A stretch of 64,000 nt of DNA, from positions 186,001 to 250,000 of the forward strand of contig NW_023590223.1 of assembly GCF_901709675.1 (NCBI RefSeq). The letters run 5' to 3'. The notes beneath the pieces were generated by a model, which saw only the letters and a program-made list of their open reading frames with translations, made no database searches and was not told the DNA's origin. Positions 9,676 through 19,391 of the stretch are shown here, in pieces. How positions within the stretch are numbered: the stretch's first letter is position 1; the number at the start of each line of letters is the position of its first letter. A program made the position numbers and the translations under genes. This DNA is from Syngnathus acus. Taxonomy: Eukaryota; Chordata; Actinopteri; Syngnathiformes; Syngnathidae.

Positions 9676-11471
9676 CAATTCCAGTAGCGGTCTGCTCCTG
9701 GCATTTGTCCATGTCTATATGAAGGGTGGTGTTGAAGAAGTCCAGCTTGGGCCTTGAGTCTCTGGTGCATGGACACCATCTCATTCTTCTGCTTGGACAG
9801 GGCTAAGTTTTGTCTCAGCAAGCTCATGCTGGGAGGAAAATATTGTCATTTTTGGATACAGTTCACACATTCATGTGTGTGCGTGCGTGTGTGTGTTTCC
9901 TACTTGGCTGCTTTCTGTCCCTGCTGCAGTCTCAGTCTCTGCCATTCCTCCTTCAGGGAACGGATGGTGTGCCACACCTGGCCACAAGTCCTCCTCAGAG
10001 GGCTGTAAGGCAGAACGCGCTTTGGATCCTTTTCTGGTAAAGAAGAAGACTACAATAATTTTACCATTAATAACTATCATAAAATCTAGCTTTATGTAGT
10101 ATATCTGATAGGTTTTACACAAAAAATAATATGATAATAAGGGGGTTAAAATAAATCAAAGTGTGGAAAAAAGAGTAATTTTGTAAATTTAATTTAAAAT
10201 TGATAGTTAAATGGTGACAAATTCAATATTTGTGTTTCGTACACAGTATTTTTACAATATAATTGATATTAATGTTTTTTTTATTTTCCCATTAGCCCTT
10301 TTTTAATGTTCAAACTGAATAATGTTACATTGGGTCACGCGATTAAGCAATAATACAGTAATACAATTTCTGCCTTATTTTCTATGTTGGTAATTCTAAT
10401 ACTAAGAATGTTTAAAGAGTTCCACTATTCTATGGCACACACTAAGAATAAAATACATTTTAATTCCAACAAATGGAGGAGGAAGACTCATGGAGAAAAC
10501 GGATGTTTTCAGGGAGGACGCGAGGAGTCAACGGTGGTTCGGAACTACAAGATGAGCGATCAAACAGGAAAACGAGAGGGAAGTCTGTCCGCCGCCCATC
10601 TATCTCCTGCACATAGTGTGAGATTTGAGACATGATGTGGTGTGTCTGACTTCATAAGACCAAGTCGGGTTGTTGTGATGCGTCTAGTGTGTTGGTGGAG
10701 TGCCCAGTGCATGTCACTTCTCACTGTCAACCCTCACCGCTGGCTAGCAGTATGCGAACGGGAGAGCCGAGTGCGTAAGTCTCTCCCTGCCAGTACATAG
10801 CCTCTTTAACAGCAAGCCCTATGTAGTGCCTCCATGCGGCGACACATGGTAAGTGGGTACAACACGGACCCAGGCTAAACTACAAGGGACTCGGAGGAGG
10901 TTTGGCCCCTAGACGTGCGGCACGCAGGCCCACCGGTGTGTGGACACGCCCTGGTGCCCACGAACCAGACCCCAACTATGGGTTAAATAGTACCACTGCC
11001 CAGTGGGCTCCTCGGGAGAGGAATGGGCTAAGGGAGTCAACCCCTCCAGAAAATCAATTTCCCCTTGGGTTGGTGTCAGGAAGGGCATCCGACTGGAAAA
11101 AGTTTTGCTCCAAAAATATTCTCAGTATGGAAGAAAGCCATATCGAGAACCCAGTCCAACCCAGCGGCGCCTGGAAAGCGGACTTTAAACCGATGATGAT
11201 GATGTACCATTGACATTTTTTTCATGCGAGAACGATTCAATATGAGTTACGGTGTAATCGATGGCGCACTGCGTGGCCGGCCCGTGAGGCTCCAAGGCTG
11301 AGCCGGCCTCCAGCAGCAACTCCGGCTGGGCTGCAGGGATGCTGGTTTCGTCTGCAATTCTCTTCTGCAGTTCGTCCACCATCTCGTCATCTGTGACGCC
11401 ATACCTCAAGATCTTGGCCGTGGTCATGTTTAAAACCTGAACCATCTCCGAAGAATAGACCATAAATGAAA
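9676..11471 (-). pseudogene. ikbkb: Partial IKK-beta-like gene: four exons of the ubiquitin-like and scaffold domains
   Basis: Four minus-strand exons read in order. (1) 11471-11251 after a TTTCAG acceptor: ubiquitin-like domain, with MVQVLNMTT, QPELLLEAGSAL and GPATQCA, donor GTAACT. (2) 10606-10489 after GTGCAG: DFPLVFLFDRSS; its donor is not clean. (3) 10033-9904 after TTACCAG: CGQVWHTIRSLKEEW, donor GTAGGA. (4) 9828-9676 after CTCCCAG: MSLLRQNLALSKQKNEM then, one frame over, LDFFNTTLHIDMDKC, donor GTATCA. The order and motifs match the ULD and scaffold/dimerisation region of IKK-beta (known family: NF-kB pathway kinase). Phases agree across junctions except exon 2 to 3, which needs a 1-nt overhang where no GT stands. 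One extra base at about 9746 shifts exon 4. Kinase and C-terminal exons are absent from the window. I read it as a decayed partial duplicate; an assembly error is possible. Confidence 0.8.
10640..11203 (+). repeat. Composite non-LTR repeat inside an ikbkb intron
   Basis: The left part (about 10690-11000) resembles the 5' leader of the LINE at 37340, sharing GCCCACCGGTGTGTGGACAC. The right part (11130-11203, GAAAGCCATATCGAGAA through ACCGATGATGATG) matches the C-terminal codons and GAT-repeat tail of a different LINE seen at 27297 in reverse. No complete open frame. It looks like a nonautonomous chimera or two stacked truncated copies. Confidence 0.65.
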
Positions 11472-11626
11472 CTGAAATGAGTTGAGAGAACCACTATGCC
11501 ACTACCTCTTGAATTTCTTCCAAGTCACGAAACATTCAATATTATTCTAAGCCACATTGAACTTTGACACTGGGATGACAATGACAACTGAGAAAAATGT
11601 CCGAAAAAATGAACTGCTGAACCAAT

Positions 11627-12434
11627 ATGAGGCACATTCAAATTAAGCATATGTATCAGCATACAGTTACATTCAATAGTTACATATATCAAGCACATTC
11701 AAATGATCACTTAATATTAAAAAAATCAAACTTCATATGTTATCGTCTCAAATCTCATATATTTAACAAATCACCAGCAAAATATATTGATAACATCCCT
11801 ATAATTAACGTGTGTTCTACACAATTCCTTGGCATTATGATTGATGGATCATTGTCCTGGAAATGTCATATCATGACTATTTCCACAAAAATGGCCAAGA
11901 GCATTGGTATTGTGCGTAAAACCCTTCATCTAATAAGCTCCGAGGTAGCCATATGCTATACTATTCAATGATCGAGCCGTATATTTACTATTGTAGTATC
12001 GCTTGACCTAGTACTCACCAGGCCAAACTTGAGCTCTAAGAGTAATATGTTGTGTACATACGAAACATTCATCTCAGCCTCTTTTTACTCGGCTAGGTGT
12101 CCTCACTGTTTTTCAAGTCAATCGTCTTCAAATTGGTCTCTTTGTTCATGGCTCATTGGGGAGAACCCTTCCCCTATTTTTTCATAACTTATTTAGACAT
12201 AATTCTCAGGTCCATAATTACCCCACACGCAGCTCAAATGACCTCAGACCACCAATAGCCCGTACAGCCCAAACTCAGTTTAACATAGGCTACAGAGGGT
12301 CAAAGATTTACAATTCGCTGCCACTATTTTTATGGGACCAATTTAAGAAGGCTCTGAAATCACTTCTCTTAGACACTAAATACTTTCCAAATGGTATGCT
12401 AAATGAACCTGGATCCATTCATTATTCTCTTTAG
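11627..12434 (+). pseudogene. LINE reverse transcriptase C-terminal fragment, copy 1
   Basis: Frames 11627-11971 and 12156-12434 carry the end of a LINE protein: FLGIMIDGSLSWKCHI, then NYPTRSSNDL and YRGSKIYNSLP. Stops and a 25-bp loss at 12034 (kept in copy 2 at 16788-16812) break it. From 12023 on it is duplicated at 16776. Confidence 0.75.
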
Positions 12435-12553
12435 TTATAGTTTTGGTGTATTTTTCCTTATTGTTGTATGTTGTATGCCTTATCCCTGTTATATATTTTT
12501 TTTCATCTGTATGACATGTATTAGGATGCATATTTCTCTATCCATTGAAATTT

Positions 12554-12625
12554 TATCTTAAATCAAAGTCAAAGTCAAAGTCTGCTTTATTGTCAATTTC
12601 TTCACATGCCAAGACACACAAAGAG
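12554..12625 (-). repeat. Tiny L2-type LINE 3' tail insertion
   Basis: CAAAGTC repeats followed by TCTGCTTTATTGTCAATTTC match the minus strand of the L2 tails at 46258 and 49190. Copy 2 (17338-17345) has the empty site TTAAATGTATTC, so this is a clean insertion with an AAT duplication. Confidence 0.85.
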
Positions 12626-12805
12626 ATCGAATGTATTCATATATCTGGAGAATGCCACTTCGCAAGCCCCTGGAGGGTTTTTTAGACATTCTCCATCACA
12701 TTTATTTAATCTATGTACATTTTAAATTGTTTTTGTATGTGAAAATAAACAAACAAACAAAAAACAAACAAACAAGCAAGGTTAGCAGATGTAGCTGTCT
12801 GTCAG

Positions 12806-12876
12806 ACCCGAGTGTGAATTTAACTCACACCCTCTGATTTACAATTCTAGTGCTCTTATCACTAAGCTACGCGGCC
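12806..12876 (-). tRNA. tRNA-Thr(TGT)-like relic, copy 1
   Basis: AGCTTAGTGATAAGAGC D arm, loop ATTGTAA and T arm GTGAGTTAAATTCAC. T loop and acceptor are eroded. Duplicated at 17520-17590. Confidence 0.5.
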
Positions 12877-13146
12877 TTGCTTGGCTAAACTGTGTCAACC
12901 TTTTAGAAGATGAACCAAAAGAAACTCTTGAAAATGTAGTCTAACCAGGACTCTAGGCCAGTGAATTTCAACCAGTGTGGACACATTTGTGTGCCATGAG
13001 AAACTATAAAATTTCCCTTCATGTCCCCAAAGACAACAACTCATCACACAACTGCTGGTCACCAGTACCATGGACAAGATACGTGTAATTACACCCTCAA
13101 CTATTATAAATTCAGCTTGCACAGCAATTGTTAAGCATATTATCAG

Positions 13147-13215
13147 GGCTCAGTGAGAAATGAACTCATAACCCCTTGTTTACTAAACCAGTACCCTAAC
13201 TACTGTGCTACAAGG
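13147..13215 (-). tRNA. tRNA-Thr(AGT)-like relic, copy 1
   Basis: Reads GCACAGTAGTTAGGGTACTG, loop TTAGTAA and a degraded T arm. Duplicated at 17862-17929. Confidence 0.5.
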
Positions 13216-13377
13216 TCTGATCTATAGCTGTTACTAATAAACTATAAACTATTCATGTACAATATTGCGAAATTAGGATGTGTCACAAATCAATAGGCAC
13301 GTTTAACTACCATGCTACTATTTTGCGAGCAAGCAAAGCAAGATAGCTGGGCCAAGTTTGAGAACCAGTTAGTGTTC

Positions 13378-13435
13378 TCGAACCTCATAGCTGGTTGAAG
13401 CGCTGGTCTTGGAAAGCAGGGTCGAGTCCTGATTT
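13378..13435 (+). tRNA. tRNA-Thr-like fragment
   Basis: CTCATAGCTGGTTGAAGCGC, then CTGGTCTTGGAAAGCAGGG and GGTCGAGTCC recall a threonine tRNA, with the anticodon (TGG or TTG region) and acceptor degraded. Weak. Confidence 0.35.
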
Positions 13436-13501
13436 TGATTCTCCTTTATGTACAAGTTTGAATGTGACAACAGTCATGCCTAACGAGCAAAAGGACAAGG
13501 T

Positions 13502-13695
13502 GTGTCTTTTCATCAAAAAAGATGTGGCCAAAGATTCTCTCAGAAGCGACATTTAAAAACACATGCAAGAACACACACAGGTGAGAAACCTTTTTCCTGC
13601 TCAGTTTGTGGTCAAAGAATCTCTCAGAACAGTCACTTAAAAATAAACACAACACACATAGGTGAGAAACCTTTTTCCTGCTCAGTTCCTGGCCC
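13502..13695 (+). pseudogene. C2H2 zinc-finger array fragment
   Basis: Shows the end of one finger ([17 protein letters not shown]), the linker TGEKPFSC, a second finger [15 protein letters not shown] with its first zinc histidine replaced (INTTH), and the start of a third (CSVPG, second cysteine lost). It is cut at 13700 by an LTR-like repeat. A DNA-binding KRAB-less fish ZNF relic; no upstream exon is visible. Confidence 0.75.
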
Positions 13696-13700
13696 AAGAT

Positions 13701-13990
13701 TGTTAGGGTTGACAAATTGTCTTGATTGTACGATTGTGTTGGAATGGAGACTATATTGATTAACCAGTTGCTGAGGGGGAAAAAATATTCTGTTTGTTCC
13801 CACAACATCGTAAACAAAGTGCTAAGACCTCTGCACTGGTTAACCAGCTGCAGAGGAAGCAATCAAGTTGTTCTGTTTCCCCCAACATCATAAAACACCC
13901 CCTGCTCTGATTTGACCAGATGTCGGGGGTTCACCAAACCTGTCCACTCTCAGCCCCCCCCCCCCCTGTTTTCTCTCAATCAGTATGTCC
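13701..13990 (+). repeat. Truncated LTR related to the solo LTR at 29404
   Basis: Begins TGTTAGGGTTGACAAATTGT and shares the ACACCCCCTGCTCTGATTTG and CCCTGTTTTCTCT segments with 29404-29788. The middle is partly duplicated and the 3' end is lost. Confidence 0.6.
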
Positions 13991-14369
13991 TTATATGTTG
14001 AGAGTTTCTGAATAGATATTTGAAAGAGTAATATGGGAAATGACTTTAAAATATACGTCTGTAGTCTCCGCTCAGCATCCGTCGCCATTTAACGAATGCC
14101 AGTTTCAAGGCTGAATTCGTGTGTCACGTGATGTGCGTTCGCGTCGCACCAGGAGTCACGTTATGCAGCCCTATAATTGGCAATAAAAAAATAAAAAAAC
14201 TTTCTGAGGATGCAGCCTGTGAATTTGGACTCAGCGAGTGAATCCTTTTTTGCAAGACCAGTTCTCTTGCTAGCAATGAGTCTTTAGCACCTACCACTAA
14301 TCAAAAATTCAAACACACTACTATCAGGCAGGGTTATGTTGCGTTTTGTTCAAGATGTCCGTCGTTGAG
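13991..14369. other. Unassigned sequence
   Basis: No gene or clear repeat seen; a run CAATAAAAAAATAAAAAAAC at 14182 could be an old retroelement tail. Confidence 0.4.
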
Positions 14370-14780
14370 CAAAGAAAATAAAGATGTGGAGTAATAGTTG
14401 GTTCTTTATTTGCAAGATCTTGGGTTGATTCACGGCAGTCAGTACAAGTGCAATTCAGCAGAGGAGAACAACCACGTCAGACTCCAGATCAGAAGGTTTT
14501 ATATTCTCCGCAAGCACGAATACGGAAGGGAAGAAAAGGGAGGGGAAAAGAAGGAAAAACATATCCTCATAAGAATGTCTTGTTGTCTACTGAATGTTTT
14601 GTATCAATGTGTCATGACGTTAATAAGCTCTGCCTTATGTGTAATGGAAAAGTTACCAAGCTGTGTGTGCCGTGTCTGTGCTCTGATGGAGCAACTATGT
14701 TTTCATAAATTAATATGTAATTAATATGAAATATTTAGACATTGCTGTTGCTCCCTTTTCAGTATGAATACTGCTGGGGC
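14370..14780 (+). repeat. Dispersed repeat R, forward copy
   Basis: GGTTGGTTCTTTATTTGCAA and CTCCAGATCAGAAGGTTTTA recur in reverse at 15485-15700, 18110-18320 and 20520-20960, and forward at 37040-37230. No coding potential; class not assigned. Confidence 0.65.
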
Positions 14781-14813
14781 CTGAATTTCCCCACCCCCGG
14801 GGATCTATAAAGT

Positions 14814-14854
<41 letters not shown>

Positions 14855-14855
14855 C
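14781..14855 (+). repeat. Rex1-like LINE 3' end with (AATC)n
   Basis: GGGGCCTGAATTTCCCCAC followed by AATCAATC repeats; the same ending occurs at 24790-24870 and a related one after the Rex1-like LINE at 60150. Confidence 0.7.
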
Positions 14856-14878
14856 TGACTTAGCTCCCACAATAGCTC

Positions 14879-15125
14879 CTACAAGATGTCTCCCGGGTCT
14901 CTTAGCTGGCTCGTATCTTTGTTTGTTAGCCTTGGAAACTCCTCTATCTTGTTTAGCAGTGTGTCCTCAATTGCTTCTGAGGAACGGTGACACTCTTCAA
15001 CCCGTTCCCAAATCATCTTTACGCCTCCAGCGGGTACTCCATGAACCCTTTTCACCTGTTCTGCAGATCTTGGACCTAGCCACCTTGTTAGTAGGTCCAA
15101 CTCCTCTCTTTCTGATAAATTTAAG
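14879..15125 (-). pseudogene. BEL/Pao-like gag (DUF1759-type) fragment
   Basis: Minus-strand frame with ELDLLTRWLGPRSAEQV, MIWERVEECHRSSEAIED and FPRLTNKDTSQLRD. This pattern is familiar from gag proteins of BEL/Pao retrotransposons in fish (DUF1759 family). Only about 80 codons remain, without protease or RT nearby. Assigned by family memory, so moderately sure. Confidence 0.6.
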
Positions 15126-15393
15126 TCTTTAGTCGTGCCAATAAATGATGCTTTCTATGCCCAATAGTTTTGCGGTTTGTCGTCAAATTGCAGTAAACCA
15201 GCGCTGACGAGTCACCGTATTTTCACGATTAAAACGCGCACCGTAATAAAAGGCGCAGTCTCCGTTATGTGTGCCATGACTGTGTTTAACACACATAGGG
15301 CGCACCGCGTCATAGGGCGCGGGTTTTATATATACAATCCACGCCCACACTTGCCCCTTTAACGTTCTCATGGCGCTCTTAACTACGTCCGCC

Positions 15394-15405
15394 TTACAAC
15401 AACAT

Positions 15406-15438
<33 letters not shown>

Positions 15439-15475
15439 CACACACCCACACACACACACGCACACACAGGGCAGT
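15394..15475. repeat. (CA)n microsatellite
   Basis: Interrupted CA dinucleotide array with CGCA and CCCA interruptions; matched at the same place in copy 2 (18028-18097). Confidence 0.95.
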
Positions 15476-15828
15476 GACTCTCCAATACACATAGATACCA
15501 AATGGTCAGGTGACGCTTTCCCGCCTTTTCCGGACAGTATAGAACCTTCTGATCTGGAGATGGGGGGTGTTGTTACATCTGCTGAAGTGCCATGCGTACT
15601 GACCGCCATTAAACAACCCAAGATCTTGCCAATAAAGAACCAACCGTTACCCCACATCTTAGTTTTCCTGACCAAACAACGGACATCATCGACAACACAC
15701 AACAGTCGTTGATGGAATCAAACCCGCACTTTCTTAACTGTGAAGCGGACATTCTAACCAGTGTATCACCGAGCTGCCAAAGAGTATAAATATTACTATA
15801 TTGAGTCAAATACAAACCAGATTACAGA

Positions 15829-16402
15829 TACAGTGGAGCCTCGGTTTTCGACCACAGAAGGTTGTTGAAGTGAATCGTTCAAATTGCGAATCATGTTTTC
15901 CCATTACAAATAATGGAAAGAAATTAATCCGTTCCAAGCAAAAAAAAAAACGCCTTTTTAAAGTATTTTTTCATTTGCGCATTTTTGTCCGATCGCGCAA
16001 CTGCAGTGCTTCGCCGATGCTGGTCGCATTATTGTGACAGAGCGGTCGCTAAAATTTAGAAAATATTTTTAAAGTCCTGATGTACTTTCCAAAATTTAAG
16101 TGGACCTCAGTGCGCAGAGAGCTTAATTTGGTCCGATCGCGCAACCGCAGCGCGCCGGGCGCTCACTGTTGCATTGCTTTAGGAGCGTCTTTGTGTTTTA
16201 GGATGGCTTTACTGCTCCCACTTGCTTCCTTTGGAGGCATGATTAGAGTTGTTGCAATCCTCAGAGTAACGAGAATGTAATAATGAACGGAGTCAGTTGG
16301 CTCGCGAGGTTCGACAATCGAATTTCGTTCGACATCTGAAGCACAAAATTCTCGAATTTTTTGTTCAAATAATGATTTGTTTGAGAACCGGGCTCCACTG
16401 TA
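15829..16402. mobile_element. Mariner/Tigger-like nonautonomous element, copy 1
   Basis: Starts TACAGTGGAGCCTCGG and ends CCGGGCTCCACTGTA; TA at both ends. No transposase. Relatives: 18460-19027, 41086-41560, 56860-57370. Superfamily inferred from the TA duplication and terminus. Confidence 0.75.
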
Positions 16403-16423
16403 CAACAATTTAACATCAACTTT

Positions 16424-16505
16424 CGACGAGGATGGGATTTGAACCCATGCGTGCAGAGCACAATGGATTAGCAATCCATCGCCTTAACCTCTCGGCCACC
16501 TCGTC
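16424..16505 (-). tRNA. tRNA-Ser(GCT), structurally intact
   Basis: 82 nt. Acceptor GACGAGG pairs fully with CCTCGTC, discriminator G. A box TGGCCGAGAGG, anticodon stem GGATT/AATCC with loop giving GCT (serine), long variable arm TTGTGCTCTGCACGCA, and T arm CATGGGTTCAAATCCCATC. No downstream T4 within 30 nt on the minus strand. Copies at 19049 and 36794 have lost pairing or the anticodon, so this is the only intact one of the three. Confidence 0.88.
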
Positions 16506-16572
16506 TTGTTCATCTGGGGATGACATATCACGTTATGTACGTTGTGCCAAGATACTTTGTGAAGATAATGAA

Positions 16573-16662
16573 AATCCGACGAGGATGTGATGAAATTATG
16601 AGTGGAGAGCACAATGGAGTAGCAACCCATCGCCTAAATATCTCAGCCATCGCATCTCATGC
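16573..16662 (-). tRNA. tRNA-Ser(GCT)-derived relic
   Basis: Reads ATGGCTGAGATATTTAGGCG, GGGTTGCTACTCC and a destroyed T arm, next to the intact gene. Repeated at 19190-19280 and 36632-36722, so the pair was duplicated together. Confidence 0.6.
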
Positions 16663-16777
16663 ATGAGTTGTATTGGCGACATGATATGGCATGTACGGTG
16701 TAGTATAAGCTACAAGGTAAACTGATACGATACTTTAGATGTGAAACGAAGAAGAGCTAAGCCACAAAAGAAGTGCC

Positions 16778-17212
16778 AAACTTGAGCCTATATATCGTCT
16801 GCAGAAACGAGCTCTAAGAGTAATATGTTGTGTACATCCGAAACATTCATGTCAGCCTCTTTTTACTCGGCTAGGTGTCCTCACTGTTTTTCAAGTCAAT
16901 CATCTTCAAATTGGTCTCTTTGTTCAAGGCTCATTGGGGAGAACCCTTCCCCTATTTTTTCATAACTTATTTAGACATAATTCTCAGGTCCATAATTACC
17001 CCACACGCAGCTCAAATGACCTCAGACCACCAATAGCCCGTACAGCCCAAACTCAGTTTAACATAGACTACAGAGGGTCAAAGATTTACAATTCGCTGCC
17101 ACTATTTTTATGGGACCAATTTAAGAAGGCTCTGAAATCACTTCTCTTAGACACTAAATACTTTCCATATGGTATGCTAAATGAACCCGGATCCATTCAT
17201 TCTTCTCTTTAG
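16778..17212 (+). pseudogene. LINE RT C-terminal fragment, copy 2 (open frame)
   Basis: 145 codons open from KLEPIYRLQKRALRVI to the stop at 17212, with NYPTRSSNDL and YRGSKIYNSLP. It keeps 25 bp that copy 1 lost between two GAG words. Its 5' edge is the duplication breakpoint, so it can never have been a complete gene here. Confidence 0.75.
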
Positions 17213-17519
17213 TTATAGTTTTGGTGTGTTTTTCCTTATTGTTGTATGTTGTATGCCTTATCCCTGTTATAATTTTTTTTTTCATCCGTATGACATGTAT
17301 TAGGATGCATATTTCTCTATCCATTGAAATTTTATCTTAAATGTATTCATATATCTGGAGAATGCCACTTCGCAAGCCCCTGGAGGGTTTTTTAGACATT
17401 CTCCATCACATTTATTTAATCTACGTACATTTTAAATTGTTTTTGTATGTGAAAATAAACAAACAAACAAACAAAAAACAAACAAACAAGCAAGGTTCGC
17501 ATATGTAGCTGTCTGTCAG

Positions 17520-17590
17520 ACCCTAGTGGGAATTTAACTCACACCCTCTGATTTACAATTCTAGTGCTCTTATCACTAAGCTACGCGGCC
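17520..17590 (-). tRNA. tRNA-Thr(TGT)-like relic, copy 2
   Basis: Near-identical to 12806-12876. Confidence 0.45.
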
Positions 17591-17861
17591 TTGCTTGGCA
17601 AAACTGTGTCAAACTTTTAGAAGATGAACCAAAAGAAACTCTTGAAAATGTAGTCTAACCAGGACTCTAGGCCAGTGAATTTCAACCAGTGTGGGCACAT
17701 TTGTGTGCCATGAGAAACTATAAAATTTCCCTTCATGTCCCCAAAGACAACAACAACTCATCACACAACTGCTGGTCACCAGTACCATGGACAAGATACG
17801 TGTAATTACACCCTCAACTATTATAAATTCAGCTTGCACAGCAATTAAGTATATTATCAGG

Positions 17862-17929
17862 GCTCAGTGAAAATTGAACTCATAACCCCTTGTTGACTAA
17901 ACCAGTACCCTAACTATTGTGCTACAAGG
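17862..17929 (-). tRNA. tRNA-Thr(AGT)-like relic, copy 2
   Basis: Near-identical to 13147-13215, with loop TTAGTCA, so the anticodon stem has drifted further. Confidence 0.4.
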
Positions 17930-18027
17930 CCTGACCTCCGGCGCGGGTTTTATAAATACAATCCATGCACACACTTGCCCCTTAACGTTCTCATGGCGCT
18001 CTCAACTACGTCCGCCTTACAACAACA

Positions 18028-18097
18028 TACACACCCACACACGCACATATACACACCCACACACACACGCACACACACACACACACGCACCCACAGG
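18028..18097. repeat. (CA)n microsatellite, copy 2
   Basis: CA array with CCCA and CGCA interruptions, shorter than its partner at 15394. Confidence 0.95.
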
Positions 18098-18459
18098 GCA
18101 GTGACTCTCCAATACACAAAGATACCAAATGGTCAGGTGACGCTTTCCCGCCTTTTCCGGACAGTATAAAACCTTCTGATCTGGAGATGGGGGGTGTTGT
18201 TACATCTGCTGAAGTGCCATGTGTACTGGCCGCCATTAAACAACCCAAAACCTTGCCAATAAATAACCAACCGTTACCCCACATCTTAGTTTTCCTGACC
18301 CAACAACGGACATCATCAACAACACGCAACAGCCGTTGATGGAATCGAACCCGCACTTTCTTAACTGTGAAGCGGACATGCTAACCAGTTCTCCACCGAG
18401 CCGCCAAAGAGTATAAATATTACTATATTGAGTCAAATACAAACCAGATTACAGATACA

Positions 18460-19027
18460 GTGGAGCCTCGGTTTTCGACCACAATCCGTTCCCGAAGGCT
18501 GTTGGAGAAGTGAATCGTTCAAATTCCGAATCATGTTTTCCCATTACAAATAATGGAAAAAAATTTAAAATTTAAATTTAAAAACCCCGCCTTTTTAAAG
18601 TATTTTTTCATTTGTACATTTTTGTCCGATCGCGCAACTGCAGTGCTTAGCAATAATTTAGAAAATATTTTTAAAGTCCTGATGTACTTTCCAAAATTTA
18701 AGTGGACCTCAGTGCGCAGGGAGGTTAATTTGGTCCGATCGCGCAAACGCAGCGCGCCGGGCGCTCACTGTTGCATTGCTTTAGGAGCGTCTTTGTGTTT
18801 TAGGATGGCTTTACTGCTCCCACTTGCTTCCTTTGGAGGCATGATTAGAGTTGTTGCAATCCTCAGAGTAACGAGAATGTAATAACGAACGGAGTCAGTT
18901 GGCATGCGGGTCCTCTCGGCTCGTCTCGTGAGGTTCGACAATCGAATTTCGTTCGACATCCGGAGCAAAAAATTCTCAAATTATTTGTTCAAATACTGAT
19001 TTTTTCGAGAACCGAGGCTCGTCTGTA
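18460..19027. mobile_element. Mariner/Tigger-like nonautonomous element, copy 2
   Basis: Duplicate of 15829-16402, starting TACAGTGGAGCCTCGG; the right terminus reads ACCGAGGCTCGTCTGTA. Confidence 0.75.
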
Positions 19028-19048
19028 CAACAATTTAACACCAACTTT

Positions 19049-19130
19049 CAAGGAGGATGGGATTTGAACCCATGAGTGCAGAGCACAATGGATTAGCAAT
19101 CCATCACCTTAACCTCTCGGCCACCTCATC
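19049..19130 (-). tRNA. tRNA-Ser(GCT)-like, acceptor damaged
   Basis: Duplicate of the intact gene at 16424. The anticodon GCT and both boxes remain, but acceptor GATGAGG faces CCTCCTT (one mismatch, one G-T), and a D-stem base changed (GGTGATGG). Probably weak or inactive. Confidence 0.7.
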
Positions 19131-19189
19131 TTGCTCATATGGCATTGACAGGACACATTATGTACGTTGTGCCAAGATACTTTGAAAAT

Positions 19190-19280
19190 CCGACGAGGAT
19201 GTGATATGAAATGATGAGTGGAGAGCACAATGGAGTAGCAACCCATCGCCTAAATATCTCAGCCATCGCATCTCATGCAT
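19190..19280 (-). tRNA. tRNA-Ser(GCT)-derived relic, copy 2
   Basis: Duplicate of 16573-16662. Confidence 0.5.
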
Positions 19281-19391
19281 GAGTTGTATGGGCGACATGA
19301 TATGGCATGTACGGGGTAGTGTAAGCTACAAGGTAAAATGATACGATACTTTAGATGTGAAACGAAGAAGAGCTAAGCCACAAAAGAAGTG

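Larger units (their letters stand above)
12023..16775. repeat. Tandem segmental duplication, copy 1 (4.75 kb)
   Basis: Starts at CCAAACTTGAG (12023) inside a LINE and ends at AAAAGAAGTG (16775). The same start recurs immediately at 16776 and the same end at 19391, i.e. head-to-tail copies. Copy 1 carries about 2.1 kb (13236-15305) that copy 2 lacks. Confidence 0.85.
16776..19391. repeat. Tandem segmental duplication, copy 2 (2.6 kb)
   Basis: Head-to-tail after copy 1. Between 17935 and 17940 the sequence jumps from the tRNA-Thr relic to the TATA/CA block, skipping what is 13236-15305 in copy 1. Confidence 0.85.
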
